Counted from the first letter of the stretch, positions 44,154 through 53,845 are shown. The stretch: 63,189 nucleotides of DNA from JAZUOT01 sp045604805 (GCA_045604805.1 JAZUOT010000026.1:1-63189), one strand, 5' to 3'. Made by a program: numbers and translations. The notes: generated by a model from the sequence alone, not told the origin.

Positions 44154-45365
44154 TTGGAAGACTTAAAACCTTATGCAATAATTTGTGAATATAATCCGTT
44201 CCACAATGGGCACAAGTACCAGATAGATCTGGCAAAGGCAAAAGGGGCTACTCACATAGTTGCTATTATGAGTTCTTGCTTTGTACAAAGGGGAGACATA
44301 TCTATTTTAAGCAAAAAAGCAAGAACTCTAGCTGCACTTTCTTGTGGAGTAGATTTAGTTTTAGAATTGCCGGTAATATGGTCGTTAGCCTCGGCTGAAC
44401 GTTTTGCTAGGTCGGCTATATATATAGCCGGAAACTTGTCTGTGATAGATGGCATTTGTTTTGGATGCGAAAGCACGGATGTGGATGATTTGTATAGCAT
44501 AATTGATGCAGAAAGTAAAATTTCATTCCAGAAGGAGCTAAAAAATTACTTATGTAAAGGATTTAGTTATCCCAGAGCTAGAGCTTTAGCACTAAAAAAA
44601 TATATACCGCCAAGTGCTTGTGTTTTACTTGATAAGCCTAATGCAATACTTGCGCTTGAATACATAAAAGCTATAAAAGATTTTGACTTTAAGTTAGATA
44701 TTATGCCGATTTTGAGAAATGTAGCCCACGACAGCAAAGATAAGTGCGAAAATATTTGCAGTTCCAGTTTGTTACGAGAGTTTATACTTCGTTGCGACAA
44801 TACTTTTCGTAAGTTTATACCATTAGAAGTCAGTAAGATAATAAAAGATGAAATTAAAAATCAGGCAGCCCCTGCAGCTGTAAAAAATATTGAGCGTGCT
44901 ATATTATTGAAACTTCGGGAATTGGATAAAGCTGATTTTTTATCTTGTCCAGATGTTTCAGAAGGTCTGGAAAATAGGATATATTCCTGTGTTCGCAAAG
45001 CCGGTAATTTAGCAGAACTTTTTGACAGCATAAAAACCAAAAGATATACACATTCTCGAATAAGAAGAATTCTGCTTTCTGCAGTACTCGGCATAAACAA
45101 AAATATCCAAGATTCATTGCCTAAATATGCAAGAATCCTGGGATTCGATAAGAGAGGAGAAGAACTAGTAAAGCTTCTAAAAAACAGTTCAAAATTGCCA
45201 TTAATAGCAAAAGTAAAAGATATAGAATCTTTAGACGATGATGCAAAAAGGATATTTTCATTAGAAAGTAAAGCTGAAGATATGTTTTCTCTCGCTCAGC
45301 CAAAAGTCTTCCCTTGTGGTTCTGCTTTCAAAAACAGAATAACAAAAGTTACCTATTGGGGGTGA
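44154..45365 (+). CDS. tmcAL: tRNA(Met) cytidine acetate ligase
   Basis: HIGH-type nucleotidyltransferase forming ac4C34 on elongator tRNA-Met in Firmicutes. 403 residues. EYNPFHNGHKYQ, SSCFVQRGD, and the LLREFI/ARILGF-type C-terminal elements. TTG start at 44154; AGGAGA lies 14 nt upstream, so spacing is long, but no better start is visible. Adjacent to ackA in divergent orientation, a frequent neighbour in Clostridia. Confidence 0.92.
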   Translation: MEDLKPYAIICEYNPFHNGHKYQIDLAKAKGATHIVAIMSSCFVQRGDISILSKKARTLAALSCGVDLVLELPVIWSLASAERFARSAIYIAGNLSVIDGICFGCESTDVDDLYSIIDAESKISFQKELKNYLCKGFSYPRARALALKKYIPPSACVLLDKPNAILALEYIKAIKDFDFKLDIMPILRNVAHDSKDKCENICSSSLLREFILRCDNTFRKFIPLEVSKIIKDEIKNQAAPAAVKNIERAILLKLRELDKADFLSCPDVSEGLENRIYSCVRKAGNLAELFDSIKTKRYTHSRIRRILLSAVLGINKNIQDSLPKYARILGFDKRGEELVKLLKNSSKLPLIAKVKDIESLDDDAKRIFSLESKAEDMFSLAQPKVFPCGSAFKNRITKVTYWG

Positions 45366-45419
45366 CAAAATTAAAAATAGAATATTTAAAAACAACATCA
45401 GATTATTACACAAAGTTAT

Positions 45420-46355
45420 TTATTTTATTTGATTATAGAGCCTAGACATTTCCATAGAGATATCTGCGGCTAATTCAGCGTTATTATAAACTAATTCGAT
45501 ATTAGCAGCTAAACTTTTACCGTGTGTTATTTTGTTTATCTTATCCAGAAGGAATGGAGTTGTATCTTTGCCATTTATACCATTTGAATTTGCTTCTTTG
45601 ACAGCATCATTTATGACATCATCTATGAATTTTCTATCCATAGAAAATTCCTCAGGAATGGGATTTGTTATGAGGACAGAACCGTTTATTCCCATATTGT
45701 ATTTTGCTTCTATGGTTTTTGCTATGTCTTTGGCGCTATCCATTCTGTAATTTACTTTAAAATCACTGCTACGAGTAAAAAAAGCAGGCAAATAATCGGT
45801 TTTATAGCCTATGACTGGAACGCCTTTGGTTTCGAGATATTCCATAGTCAAGCCAAGATCTAGTATTGACTTTGCACCAGCACAAACAACAGCTACATTA
45901 GTTGATGAAAGCTCCTCAAGGTCAGCAGATATGTCCATAGTAGTTTCGGCACCTCTGTGAACGCCACCTATGCCACCTGTTGCAAATACCTTAATTCCAG
46001 CCATATTTGCAATCAACATAGTTGCAGCCACAGTAGTGGCCCCGTCCAAACCCTTAGCTGCAAGTACAGGGATATCTCTCCTGCTTGCTTTTATAACTTC
46101 ATTTCCTTTTTTAGCAATATATTCTATTTGTTCTTTGCTAAGTCCAACAGTAGGGATGCCTTTTATTATAGCTATAGTAGCAGGGAGGGCACCTCTTTTT
46201 GCTATAAGTTTTTCTACATTTAGAGCCGTTTCAACATTCTGAGGGTACGGCATACCGTGGGATATTATGGTAGATTCCAGCGCAACGACTGGTTTATTTT
46301 GTTTTATAGCTTTTTTAATATCTTCTGATATAAAAACCATTTCTTTGCTTCTCAA
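45420..46355 (-). CDS. psuG: Pseudouridine-5'-phosphate glycosidase
   Basis: Splits pseudouridine 5'-phosphate into uracil and ribose 5-phosphate. About 311 residues. ESTIISHGMPYPQN, GLDGATTVAATM, ATGGIGGVHRGAE and VCAGAKSILDL motifs. TTG at 46355 has GGGGGAG 10 nt upstream; ATG at 46340 (VFISEDIKK) lacks a close site but is possible. Encoded 28 bp after psuK; together they form a salvage route for pseudouridine from RNA turnover. Confidence 0.94.
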   Translation of the reverse strand: MRSKEMVFISEDIKKAIKQNKPVVALESTIISHGMPYPQNVETALNVEKLIAKRGALPATIAIIKGIPTVGLSKEQIEYIAKKGNEVIKASRRDIPVLAAKGLDGATTVAATMLIANMAGIKVFATGGIGGVHRGAETTMDISADLEELSSTNVAVVCAGAKSILDLGLTMEYLETKGVPVIGYKTDYLPAFFTRSSDFKVNYRMDSAKDIAKTIEAKYNMGINGSVLITNPIPEEFSMDRKFIDDVINDAVKEANSNGINGKDTTPFLLDKINKITHGKSLAANIELVYNNAELAADISMEMSRLYNQIK

Positions 46356-46383
46356 AGCTAAAACTCTCCCCCTAGATAAAAGC

Positions 46384-47346
46384 TTAAGCCATATTACCAC
46401 GTTCTATTTGCAAATTTTGTATATTCAAGTTGTTACTGAAAGTTGTTCCAGATTTTATCAAAATTGATGCTGCAGATTGTCCGTATTGTGCCATTTCTCT
46501 GATGTCTTTATTATGACCATAAGCCCACAAAGCTCCAGCAAAAAAAGCATCACCGGCACCTGTAGTACTCTTGACTTTACTTTTAGGAGCTTCCAGCAAT
46601 CCTTCACTTACAACATTGTTGTAATATACACCTTTATTGCCCAAAGTTATGAAAAGTTGTTTTACTCCCTTTTGGATTATATGTCTTGCTGCAGCTCTAA
46701 GATCCTTATGGTTATCTATATGCATTTCGCTAAGGCATTCGGCTTCAATTAGGTTTGCTTTTACAGTGTGTATATTATCCATACAGTTAATTAATTTTTT
46801 AGACTTTGCTGTTGACACAGGATCTACAAATATAGGAACTTTAACATTCCTTGATATATATTCTAGGACTTCGATTTTTAAATTTGTATCTATGACGCAT
46901 AAATCTGAGTTGTTTATTATGTCCAGTCTTTTTTCTATAAAATCGGACGTTAATTTATCGTATAATTTCATATCTGAGATGCCGGCACACATATCGCCAG
47001 TACTATCCTCTATGCAAATATAAAACGAGCTATTACAATCATCGCATTTCTCACTGTGACTTATTCCTACATTGTTTTTTTTGCAAATTTCTATGATGCT
47101 ATTTGCATGCTGATCATTTCCAAATAGAGTCAAAAACTCTGTTCTTACCCCTAATCTGCTAAGGTTTTCTGCCATATTTCTACCAACGCCACCATATGAA
47201 ATATGGACGTCACCAGGGTTTGAATCTCCATACATAAAGTGGCTCCTGGCGCAACCATAAACATCAACTGTAGAACCGCCAATAACACAGACGTAATTTT
47301 TTCCGTCCATTGCTTCATTTGTCGCAGTTTTTTGTCTATCAGACAC
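46384..47346 (-). CDS. psuK: Pseudouridine kinase (PfkB family)
   Basis: Phosphorylates pseudouridine to the substrate of PsuG. 320 residues, ribokinase/PfkB fold: GGSTVDVYG at the N-terminus, GGVGRNMAENLSRLG, and STTGAGDAFFAGAL with the catalytic Asp. GTG start at 47346 with AAGGATGG upstream. Context with psuG decides the substrate call. Confidence 0.92.
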   Translation of the reverse strand: MSDRQKTATNEAMDGKNYVCVIGGSTVDVYGCARSHFMYGDSNPGDVHISYGGVGRNMAENLSRLGVRTEFLTLFGNDQHANSIIEICKKNNVGISHSEKCDDCNSSFYICIEDSTGDMCAGISDMKLYDKLTSDFIEKRLDIINNSDLCVIDTNLKIEVLEYISRNVKVPIFVDPVSTAKSKKLINCMDNIHTVKANLIEAECLSEMHIDNHKDLRAAARHIIQKGVKQLFITLGNKGVYYNNVVSEGLLEAPKSKVKSTTGAGDAFFAGALWAYGHNKDIREMAQYGQSAASILIKSGTTFSNNLNIQNLQIERGNMA

Positions 47347-47376
47347 CTTACTTCCATCCTTTCTAAAAAATAAATA

Positions 47377-48129
47377 TCACAGTTTTATATCCAAGCTTAC
47401 AGGACAGTGATCACTTCCAAATATATCATCATGTATACGAGCATCAATTATATCTTTAGCAATTTCATCAGATACCAAAAAATAATCTATACGCCATCCA
47501 GAATTATTTTTCCTAGCGTTAGACCTATATGACCACCAGCTATACTTAACATTGGCAGGATATTTATATCTATAGCTATCAGTAAACCCACTATCTAAAA
47601 GCCGAGAAAATTTATAGCGTTCTTCGTCGGTAAATCCTGCGTGGTGGTGATTGGTGGAAGGATTTTTTAAATCTATTTCTTGATGGGCAACATTCATATC
47701 GCCACATAAGACAACGGGTTTAGCTTTTTTGAGGTACAACAAATACTCTCTAAAATCATCTTCCCACTGCATCCTGTAGTCAAGCCTAGCAAGTTCATTT
47801 TGAGAGTTTGGTGTATACACATTAACGAGATAAAAGGAAGGCATCTCTAAAGTTATAACTCTTCCTTCTTTCGAGTGCATCTCTTTACCGATATCGTACT
47901 TTACACTTATCGGTTCTTGTCTTGAAAATATAAGTGTACCGGAATACCCCTTTTTCTCTGCACTGTTCCAGTATTGCTTGTACCCTTCTGTAAATATTTC
48001 GGATTGTTCTTCGTTCATTTTTGTTTCTTGTAGGCAGAAAAAGTCTGCACTCATCTCACGGAAAACATCCATAAAACCTTTCTTTATGCACGCTCTCAAT
48101 CCGTTAACATTCCAAGAAACTAATCTCAT
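47377..48129 (-). CDS. xth: Exodeoxyribonuclease III / AP endonuclease
   Basis: Base-excision-repair nuclease. 250 residues, EEP fold: SWNVNGLRA, LQETKM, GDMNVAH, and DHCPV with catalytic His. Small-type (ExoA-like) enzyme. GGAGTATAG precedes ATG. Immediately upstream of psuK on the same strand with 30 bp between; functional link unclear. Confidence 0.94.
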   Translation of the reverse strand: MRLVSWNVNGLRACIKKGFMDVFREMSADFFCLQETKMNEEQSEIFTEGYKQYWNSAEKKGYSGTLIFSRQEPISVKYDIGKEMHSKEGRVITLEMPSFYLVNVYTPNSQNELARLDYRMQWEDDFREYLLYLKKAKPVVLCGDMNVAHQEIDLKNPSTNHHHAGFTDEERYKFSRLLDSGFTDSYRYKYPANVKYSWWSYRSNARKNNSGWRIDYFLVSDEIAKDIIDARIHDDIFGSDHCPVSLDIKL

Positions 48130-48562
48130 CTATACTCCTTAAGCACTTACAAAAAACACCCAATATAAAATATCCACAAAACTAAGTAAAACAACACATG
48201 TTGCTATTATACTATACACATATAAAAAAGTAAACCTATCCTGAGAAATTTTCTTGGGTAGCGAAACTCATGGAAATCAGTTCCTGTTAGAAACTGTGTG
48301 ACAGCTATTTTGGGGAAACTCAAAACTTATTCTTAGGTTGTTTTATTGTGTTGAGATGGTCAAAAAGACGGAACAAAAAAGCAAAAAGTCAATAGCATAA
48401 TGTGTATATAAGGAAGGCAAAAATGAGAGGAGATGATATATGAAGATTGTAGAAATACAATCAAGTGGCAGATAAGCTACCACATATTCGGCATATCTAA
48501 GCGCGGGCGGTGCTTGTTCTAATCCATACGGTAGGAACAGTACAAAGATCCATTACTTAAAG
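48130..48562. other. Non-coding region with a run of small hairpins
   Basis: No gene over 12 codons. Consecutive inverted repeats: GATTGTA-GAAA-TACAATC (48445-48462), GTGGCAG-ATAAG-CTACCAC (48465-48483), AAGC/GCTT (48499-48515) and GTTC/GAAC (48516-48538). Could be a structured RNA or the end of a decayed mobile element. Confidence 0.5.
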
Positions 48563-50869
48563 CTAATCTTCAACCTCTTCTCCATTGATGACATTTAATT
48601 GGACATAACTGTGTGAAGGCAAAAAGAAGTCCCTAAATTTTTCAAGCATGTGGTTAACATTAGATACAACAGAATTAGAAAGTCTTAAAACTGAGTTAAC
48701 AGTAGTAGATACAACAGAATTAGAAAGTCTTAAAACTGAGTTAGCAGCAAATACAGCAGAATGAACCAATCTTAAATAAAGGGGAGGGTTTTGATACACT
48801 TTTTCATTTTCCTTCAAATACGAAACTCTTGAATGGAGTTTATGTATTGTTTCCCTCATTTTGTGATTGTTTATAACAGAGTCTTTATTAGCTAATTCTT
48901 TAAAGTTATGCAAATAACCTACTGCTTCACGTGTATTATTTGGACTCTTATATTCATTGCCAAAGACTTCTTTAAATCGCATGGAAGCGTGCTTAAAGTG
49001 TTTATTAGTTTCTTTAAACGCTGCAGAAAATATTAAATCTTTAAATTCAGTATCCTCACAACCAGATGCTAGACTAAGGATTTTGTTCAAATAACCAAAA
49101 CGACACTCTTTAAGGTTGTAAGAAAAAATAACAGATACAAGGAATTCTCTTTGATGAGGATCATCAATACGATTGAAAATATCACGGAACCATACGAAAA
49201 GTTCCTGCGGGGAATCGGCATATTTAAAGGGAAAGCGCGACTGGCATACCTCCGCGGCAGAACGGAATTTACCAGCGTTTACTAATGGTTCGATGATACC
49301 CTTAACGAAGATTTCACTTTCTTCAGTGGTCCACTTCTCATCTGAAAAACACTTGTCATAAACTGAAGTTACGTTCACTACGTCGAGATATATTTCTCCC
49401 GAACTAGAATATTTTCTTTCGCAAACAGACCGAAGATAAGCAATTTTCAATTTCTTTATTTCTTCTTCAGCACCAGGCATTTCCATATATCTACGCAAGG
49501 CATATTCATAAATACCTTGAGATGGTTTTCTATAAGTAGTTCGATCTTCGAAAGATTTGAAAAATTCAAAAAACACATCCGGTTTCACTGTTAATACATG
49601 TTGAAAAAAATTCATATTAAGGTTTTCGCCTTTGTCTATGTTTCCTATTATGCCTATATCTCTCACTAGAGTATAGTTATCTACTTTCCCTTCATTGAGC
49701 ATCTTCATAATCTTGAGCTCAGCAATAGAATATCTAATGTTTTCCTGAAAATTTCTTAGGTGTTCCTTGTGTTCCGTTTTATGAAATAAATCAGTTGCAC
49801 GGTTAAGTTCGTTAGAAACCTCTCTTTCATATACCTCCAAACCTTCAATTAACTCAGGGATACATTCTTCGTTTTCTCTGGCTTTGTCAAAAATATGTTC
49901 ATCAAAATATTTCCTTTCAGCAATCTGTTTAAACTGTGGAGACTCTGTCAACTTTTCTAAGTTAACATGCATCCGGCCTCTAACTGTATCAAAACTCAGC
50001 ACATCTCTTTCTCCCAGCACAGTATTTTCACCAGGTGATACTGCTTTAAGAAAGTCTAAATCTGTTTGTAATAGTTGATCTGTTAATTCTCCATTATATC
50101 CTTCATGCAGGTCAACTTCTACACCTTTACCTGTACGTTCTTCCATTTTACTAATTACAGCTTCGACTATTAACTCGCTTTCAAAAAAACGTGACCTTTC
50201 ATTATGATAACCAGTATGAATAAAGGCATGCTGCCCGTCTTCATAAAGATGATATGCCCCCTCTCCAGAAATATACAATCCTTTTTCGGGAATATACAAT
50301 CCTTTTTCGGAAATATGCAATTCTTTTTCGGGAATATGCAATCCGTTTTCACAAGTAACTACTCCATTTTCATTGAAACACGCCTTCATCTCTGCAATGT
50401 TGCGCATCATTTCCTTAAATTCAGGCTGCTCTAACAAGCTTTGATCTGCATCTACATTTAAACCTAAACCTGTAGCCTCATTAAATATTTCCACTGCCCC
50501 TTTTAGTTCACCATCACTTAGTTCTAATGGGGCGCCATGGTCAGCTTTGTCTGAGCCCGCATTAGTATTTTCAAATGGCATGCCAAATCCTAATTTACAA
50601 ATCGCATCTCTCATATGTCGATAGCCTTTTGAAGCTTTAAATAGGATGCCACCAGCAACTTTATCAAGATCTTGCATTGTTAGTAGACAGTTATCTGATT
50701 TAAGTTTAGAATCTAGATATCCTTTGCGAATTTCTTCAAGCTCTTCGTCGCTAAGGCAAATTCCAGCTATTGCTAAATTGCTTTTTGCTTCCGCTTGGTC
50801 CCGACTCATCTTTAGAATATTCATTATTCTTTTATTGGAAAATATTTCGCGTAAATTAGTATTTACCAT
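48563..50869 (-). CDS. Double-glycine-leader protein, member 6
   Basis: 768 residues. Leader 1-74 (ILKMSRDQAEAK in place of CRD, SDEELEEIRKGYL, LDKVAGG). Then heptapeptide repeats (YIPEKGL type, about 174-202), a long helical domain patterned like the C-terminal half of member 1 (PxxFxxxF..., YALRRYME, FSAAF), and a tail with a duplicated VNSVLRLSNSVVS amphipathic segment. No clear TM helix. Start at ATG 50869 with AAAGGT 10 nt upstream; the in-frame GTG at 50878 abuts that site. Own promoter; function unknown. Confidence 0.88.
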   Translation of the reverse strand: MVNTNLREIFSNKRIMNILKMSRDQAEAKSNLAIAGICLSDEELEEIRKGYLDSKLKSDNCLLTMQDLDKVAGGILFKASKGYRHMRDAICKLGFGMPFENTNAGSDKADHGAPLELSDGELKGAVEIFNEATGLGLNVDADQSLLEQPEFKEMMRNIAEMKACFNENGVVTCENGLHIPEKELHISEKGLYIPEKGLYISGEGAYHLYEDGQHAFIHTGYHNERSRFFESELIVEAVISKMEERTGKGVEVDLHEGYNGELTDQLLQTDLDFLKAVSPGENTVLGERDVLSFDTVRGRMHVNLEKLTESPQFKQIAERKYFDEHIFDKARENEECIPELIEGLEVYEREVSNELNRATDLFHKTEHKEHLRNFQENIRYSIAELKIMKMLNEGKVDNYTLVRDIGIIGNIDKGENLNMNFFQHVLTVKPDVFFEFFKSFEDRTTYRKPSQGIYEYALRRYMEMPGAEEEIKKLKIAYLRSVCERKYSSSGEIYLDVVNVTSVYDKCFSDEKWTTEESEIFVKGIIEPLVNAGKFRSAAEVCQSRFPFKYADSPQELFVWFRDIFNRIDDPHQREFLVSVIFSYNLKECRFGYLNKILSLASGCEDTEFKDLIFSAAFKETNKHFKHASMRFKEVFGNEYKSPNNTREAVGYLHNFKELANKDSVINNHKMRETIHKLHSRVSYLKENEKVYQNPPLYLRLVHSAVFAANSVLRLSNSVVSTTVNSVLRLSNSVVSNVNHMLEKFRDFFLPSHSYVQLNVINGEEVED
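48661..48745 (-). repeat. 45-bp direct duplication near the 3' end of leader protein 6
   Basis: Two copies (from 48661 and 48706) encode the repeated NSVLRLSNSVVS segment; almost identical over about 39 bp. Confidence 0.85.
50264..50348 (-). repeat. Four tandem 21-bp units in leader protein 6
   Basis: Units encode heptapeptides of type (Y/H)I(P/S)EKGL. In frame, so copy-number change would lengthen or shorten the protein. Confidence 0.9.
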
Positions 50870-50927
50870 AATGTTCACTACCTTTCAATCTATACAACAG
50901 GTTAAAAATACAAACAACTATATTTAC

Positions 50928-50956
50928 ATGATACTAATTAAGTACAATCATGTCAA
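50928..50956 (-). promoter_or_regulatory. Promoter of leader protein 6
   Basis: TTGACA (50951-50956), 17 bp, TATCAT (50928-50933) on the minus strand, about 60 nt before the ATG. There is no G tract, and the optimal spacer predicts constitutive activity. Confidence 0.75.
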
Positions 50957-51011
50957 GGCAAATTTAGAGAGTGAATGTAAAAAAAAAGTGCATATAAATT
51001 AAGAAACATTT

Positions 51012-51200
51012 ATGAATATTAAATATAGATTTCGTAAGAAGAAAATGAAACGAGAGGAATTCTTAGAAATTATGGACGAGATCATTCCATGAGATGAATG
51101 GGGCGATGTTATCGAACCCTACTATCTCAACAAAAAAACGAGGTCGTCCAACTATGGGTATAGAGAAAATGCTGTGCTATCATCGGGCAAAAAACTTTCC
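51012..51200 (+). pseudogene. IS5-family transposase remnant (N-terminal part)
   Basis: Reads MKREEFLEIMDEIIP, then TGA where homologues have Trp, then DEWGDVIEPYYL, and in another frame RGRPTMGIEKML. This is the standard N-terminus of IS5-type transposases, broken by a nonsense change and a frameshift. The rest is gone. Confidence 0.75.
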
Positions 51201-51391
51201 TTTGCCTAGTGTATGTATTGGCAGAAGAACAATAAAATAATCGTAAATTTACCATGTATTTAGCATAAGTGTGTGCGAAAGTAGTCAATTCAACAGGTAA
51301 AAACTTAATAAATGCCTTTTTTATTCAGAGATCTTGGTTTGACAACAACTTTGAGCATATGGTATCTTTTCTAAGGTATGGTCTTTGTTTG

Positions 51392-51467
51392 GGGCCCGTA
51401 GCTCAGTTGGGAGAGCGCAGCGTTCGCAATGCTGAGGTCGAGAGTTCGAACCTCTTCGGGTCCACCA
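51392..51467 (+). tRNA. tRNA-Ala (CGC anticodon)
   Basis: Complete cloverleaf with encoded CCA. Acceptor GGGCCCG/CGGGTCC, D arm GCTCAGTTGGGAGAGC, anticodon loop TTCGCAA (CGC at 51425-51427), T arm GAGAG-TTCGAAC-CTCTT. Confidence 0.95.
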
Positions 51468-51494
51468 ATTTTTAGCGCAAATCAGTGGTGCATA

Positions 51495-53582
51495 ATGATG
51501 AATAACAACTTTTATGATAAGCTCAGCACAAGTACTAATGATAAAAATGCTGAGCTATTACTTTTGTGTGAAGAAAAAAACGACCAGCTGGCTCAATGTA
51601 AGATTGAGCTTAAGAAAAAAGATGAAAAAATTTGTAAATTAATGACCGAACTTTTCTTGCTCAAAAGCCAACACGAATTTTTGGAACTTCATCTTAACAA
51701 CATAAACAATAGCAGAAGTTGGCGTTTAGCCAGAAGAATATGCTCTGTCATTGATTTCATCAAGAATCTCCCAATAAAAATTAGAACTTTAGTGTCTAAA
51801 ATTTGGGGTTCGCATGTAGATATACCAGATTATTCTATAGCAAAATCACTGGGTTTAGAAAATAAAACATTAGATGACCTAGATAATTTGGTAGATAGTT
51901 CAATAATAGAAAAACAAAAGTCCCATAAGTTTGACGTAGATATAAAGTTTAGTATAGTGGTTCCGGTTTTTAATACTCCTGAACTATTTCTAAAGCAGAT
52001 GATACAGTCTGTAATCAATCAAACTTATGCTAATTGGGAATTATGCTTAGCCGATGCTAGTGATTCAGATCACAGTTATGTTTGTGATATTTGCAAAGAA
52101 TTTGCTCAAATAGATAATAGAATAAAATATCTCAAGCTTAACCAAAATATAGATATATCACAGAACACGAACAGAGCTATAGAAATTGCTAGTGGAGACT
52201 ACGTTGCGTTTTTAGATCACGATGATGTTCTTCATCCTTGCGCTTTATTTGAAAATATGCTTGCCATAACCAAGTATAATGCAGATTTTACATATACTGA
52301 TGAATTAACATTTGAAAAAGATATCGACAATATAGTTGTTGTTCATCTTAAACCTGATTTTGCCATAGATAATTTAAGAGCAAATAATTACATTTGCCAT
52401 TTTACCTGTGTAAAGAAAACTTTATTGGACGAAGTAGGATTACTTGATTCAGGTTGCAACGGTAGCCAAGATTACGACCTTGTTTTGAGGCTTAGTGAAA
52501 AAGCTAAGTGTATCTACCATATAAGAAAAGTGCTATATTTCTGGCGTTCACACAGTGCTTCTGTAGCTTCGACTATAGATACAAAACCATACTGTATAAC
52601 TTCTGCTATTAAGGCTTTGAATAAACACTTTGAACGATGCAATTTAAATGCTGCAGTTATTGCACACCCAGAAATAAAATATGGTGTCTATAATGTCATG
52701 TACGAAATAAAGGGAGAACCGTCTGTATCCATAATCATACCGAATTGTGACCATGCTCAAGATTTAAAAAGATGTATCGATTCTATTTTAAGTAAAACTT
52801 CGTACGAAAACTACGAAATAGTTATAGTTGAGAATAATAGCAAAGATGAAGAAACCTTTGAATATTACAAAGAACTAGAGAAAAAAGAAAATATAAAAAT
52901 TTTAAATTATAAAGGTGATTTTAATTTTTCTGATATCAACAACTTTGCTGTAGAACAGGTTTCATCAGACTATGTGTTGTTTTTAAATAATGATACAAAG
53001 GTGATAAATAGCTTATGGTTAGAAAACATGCTTATGCAAGCCTGCAGAGATGAAGTGGGAGCTGTTGGTGCCAAGCTATATTTTCCTGATTTAAGGGTTC
53101 AACATGCAGGGGTTGTATTAGGACTTGGGGGTATAGCCGGACATTCACATCTGTTTGTTCATACCACCAATTTCGGGTATATGGCTAGACTAAAATATAC
53201 CCAAAATTTTTCTGCAGTAACGGCCGCTTGTATGATGGTCAGCAGGGATAAGTTTTTAAAAATTGGCGGTTTTGATGCTGAAAACTTTAAAGTGGCTTAT
53301 AATGACGTAGATTTATGTTTAAGACTGCGAGAGGCTGGTTATATAAATGTTTTTACACCATTTGCCGAGTTGTTTCATTACGAATCTCAAAGCCGCGGTT
53401 ACGATACATCTGAAGAAAAACAAAAACGCCTAGAAAAAGAATCTGAAAATTTCAGACAGCGCTGGAATAAACTTTTAGAAAACGGTGACCCATATTATAA
53501 TCCTGGATTTTCTTTAGACGCTTCCAAGAGCTTTGATTTAGACTTGAAACCATATAATTGCGAACTCCCCCTAAAAAATTAA
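51495..53582 (+). CDS. Two-domain family 2 glycosyltransferase
   Basis: About 695 residues. N-terminal coiled coil (about 15-65), then two GT-A (GT2) domains: the first from FSIVVPVFNTPE with DHDD metal motif, the second from VSIIIPNCDHAQ with NNDT. Cytosolic or membrane-associated enzyme probably building surface polysaccharide; donor and acceptor unknown. Starts at ATG 51495 or 51498, 28 bp after tRNA-Ala; ribosome binding site weak (GTGGTG). Homologues often sit in polysaccharide clusters, but here it stands alone. Confidence 0.88.
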   Translation: MMNNNFYDKLSTSTNDKNAELLLLCEEKNDQLAQCKIELKKKDEKICKLMTELFLLKSQHEFLELHLNNINNSRSWRLARRICSVIDFIKNLPIKIRTLVSKIWGSHVDIPDYSIAKSLGLENKTLDDLDNLVDSSIIEKQKSHKFDVDIKFSIVVPVFNTPELFLKQMIQSVINQTYANWELCLADASDSDHSYVCDICKEFAQIDNRIKYLKLNQNIDISQNTNRAIEIASGDYVAFLDHDDVLHPCALFENMLAITKYNADFTYTDELTFEKDIDNIVVVHLKPDFAIDNLRANNYICHFTCVKKTLLDEVGLLDSGCNGSQDYDLVLRLSEKAKCIYHIRKVLYFWRSHSASVASTIDTKPYCITSAIKALNKHFERCNLNAAVIAHPEIKYGVYNVMYEIKGEPSVSIIIPNCDHAQDLKRCIDSILSKTSYENYEIVIVENNSKDEETFEYYKELEKKENIKILNYKGDFNFSDINNFAVEQVSSDYVLFLNNDTKVINSLWLENMLMQACRDEVGAVGAKLYFPDLRVQHAGVVLGLGGIAGHSHLFVHTTNFGYMARLKYTQNFSAVTAACMMVSRDKFLKIGGFDAENFKVAYNDVDLCLRLREAGYINVFTPFAELFHYESQSRGYDTSEEKQKRLEKESENFRQRWNKLLENGDPYYNPGFSLDASKSFDLDLKPYNCELPLKN

Positions 53583-53694
53583 AATAATATTAAATTAAGG
53601 TTACACCTCGTAAGAAACGGCAAGATAAAATAAAAGCATTTTGAATTAAATGATGGTTTAGAGATTAATTTGCTCAGGCTTCACTACTCAACAG

Positions 53695-53845
53695 CTTGAG
53701 CAATCGCGGCGTTGAAGATATTTTTATCGCATGTAAGGGATAATCTGACTGGTTTTGATGCAGCAATCCATACGACATCCCCCACAAAACTGAGATTCAG
53801 AGCTGTATTATTCATCAGCTGCGCAATTCCAGTAAAGCTGTGTTT
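53695..53845 (+). pseudogene. IS256-family transposase remnant
   Basis: RGVEDIFIAC, then after a frame change NLTGFDAAI, then TEIQSCIIHQLRNSSKAV: the central RGVEDILIA...TEIQxCIVHQIRNS block of IS256/Mutator transposases. Stops and at least two frameshifts; flanks in 53583-53912 otherwise hold nothing recognisable. Confidence 0.75.

Noticed and set aside
51090..51092. TGA in place of tryptophan as evidence of a recoded genetic code
   Set aside because: It occurs only in decayed transposases, and a normal tRNA-Trp(CCA) plus TGA stops in intact genes (for example spoIIIAE) argue for the standard code.
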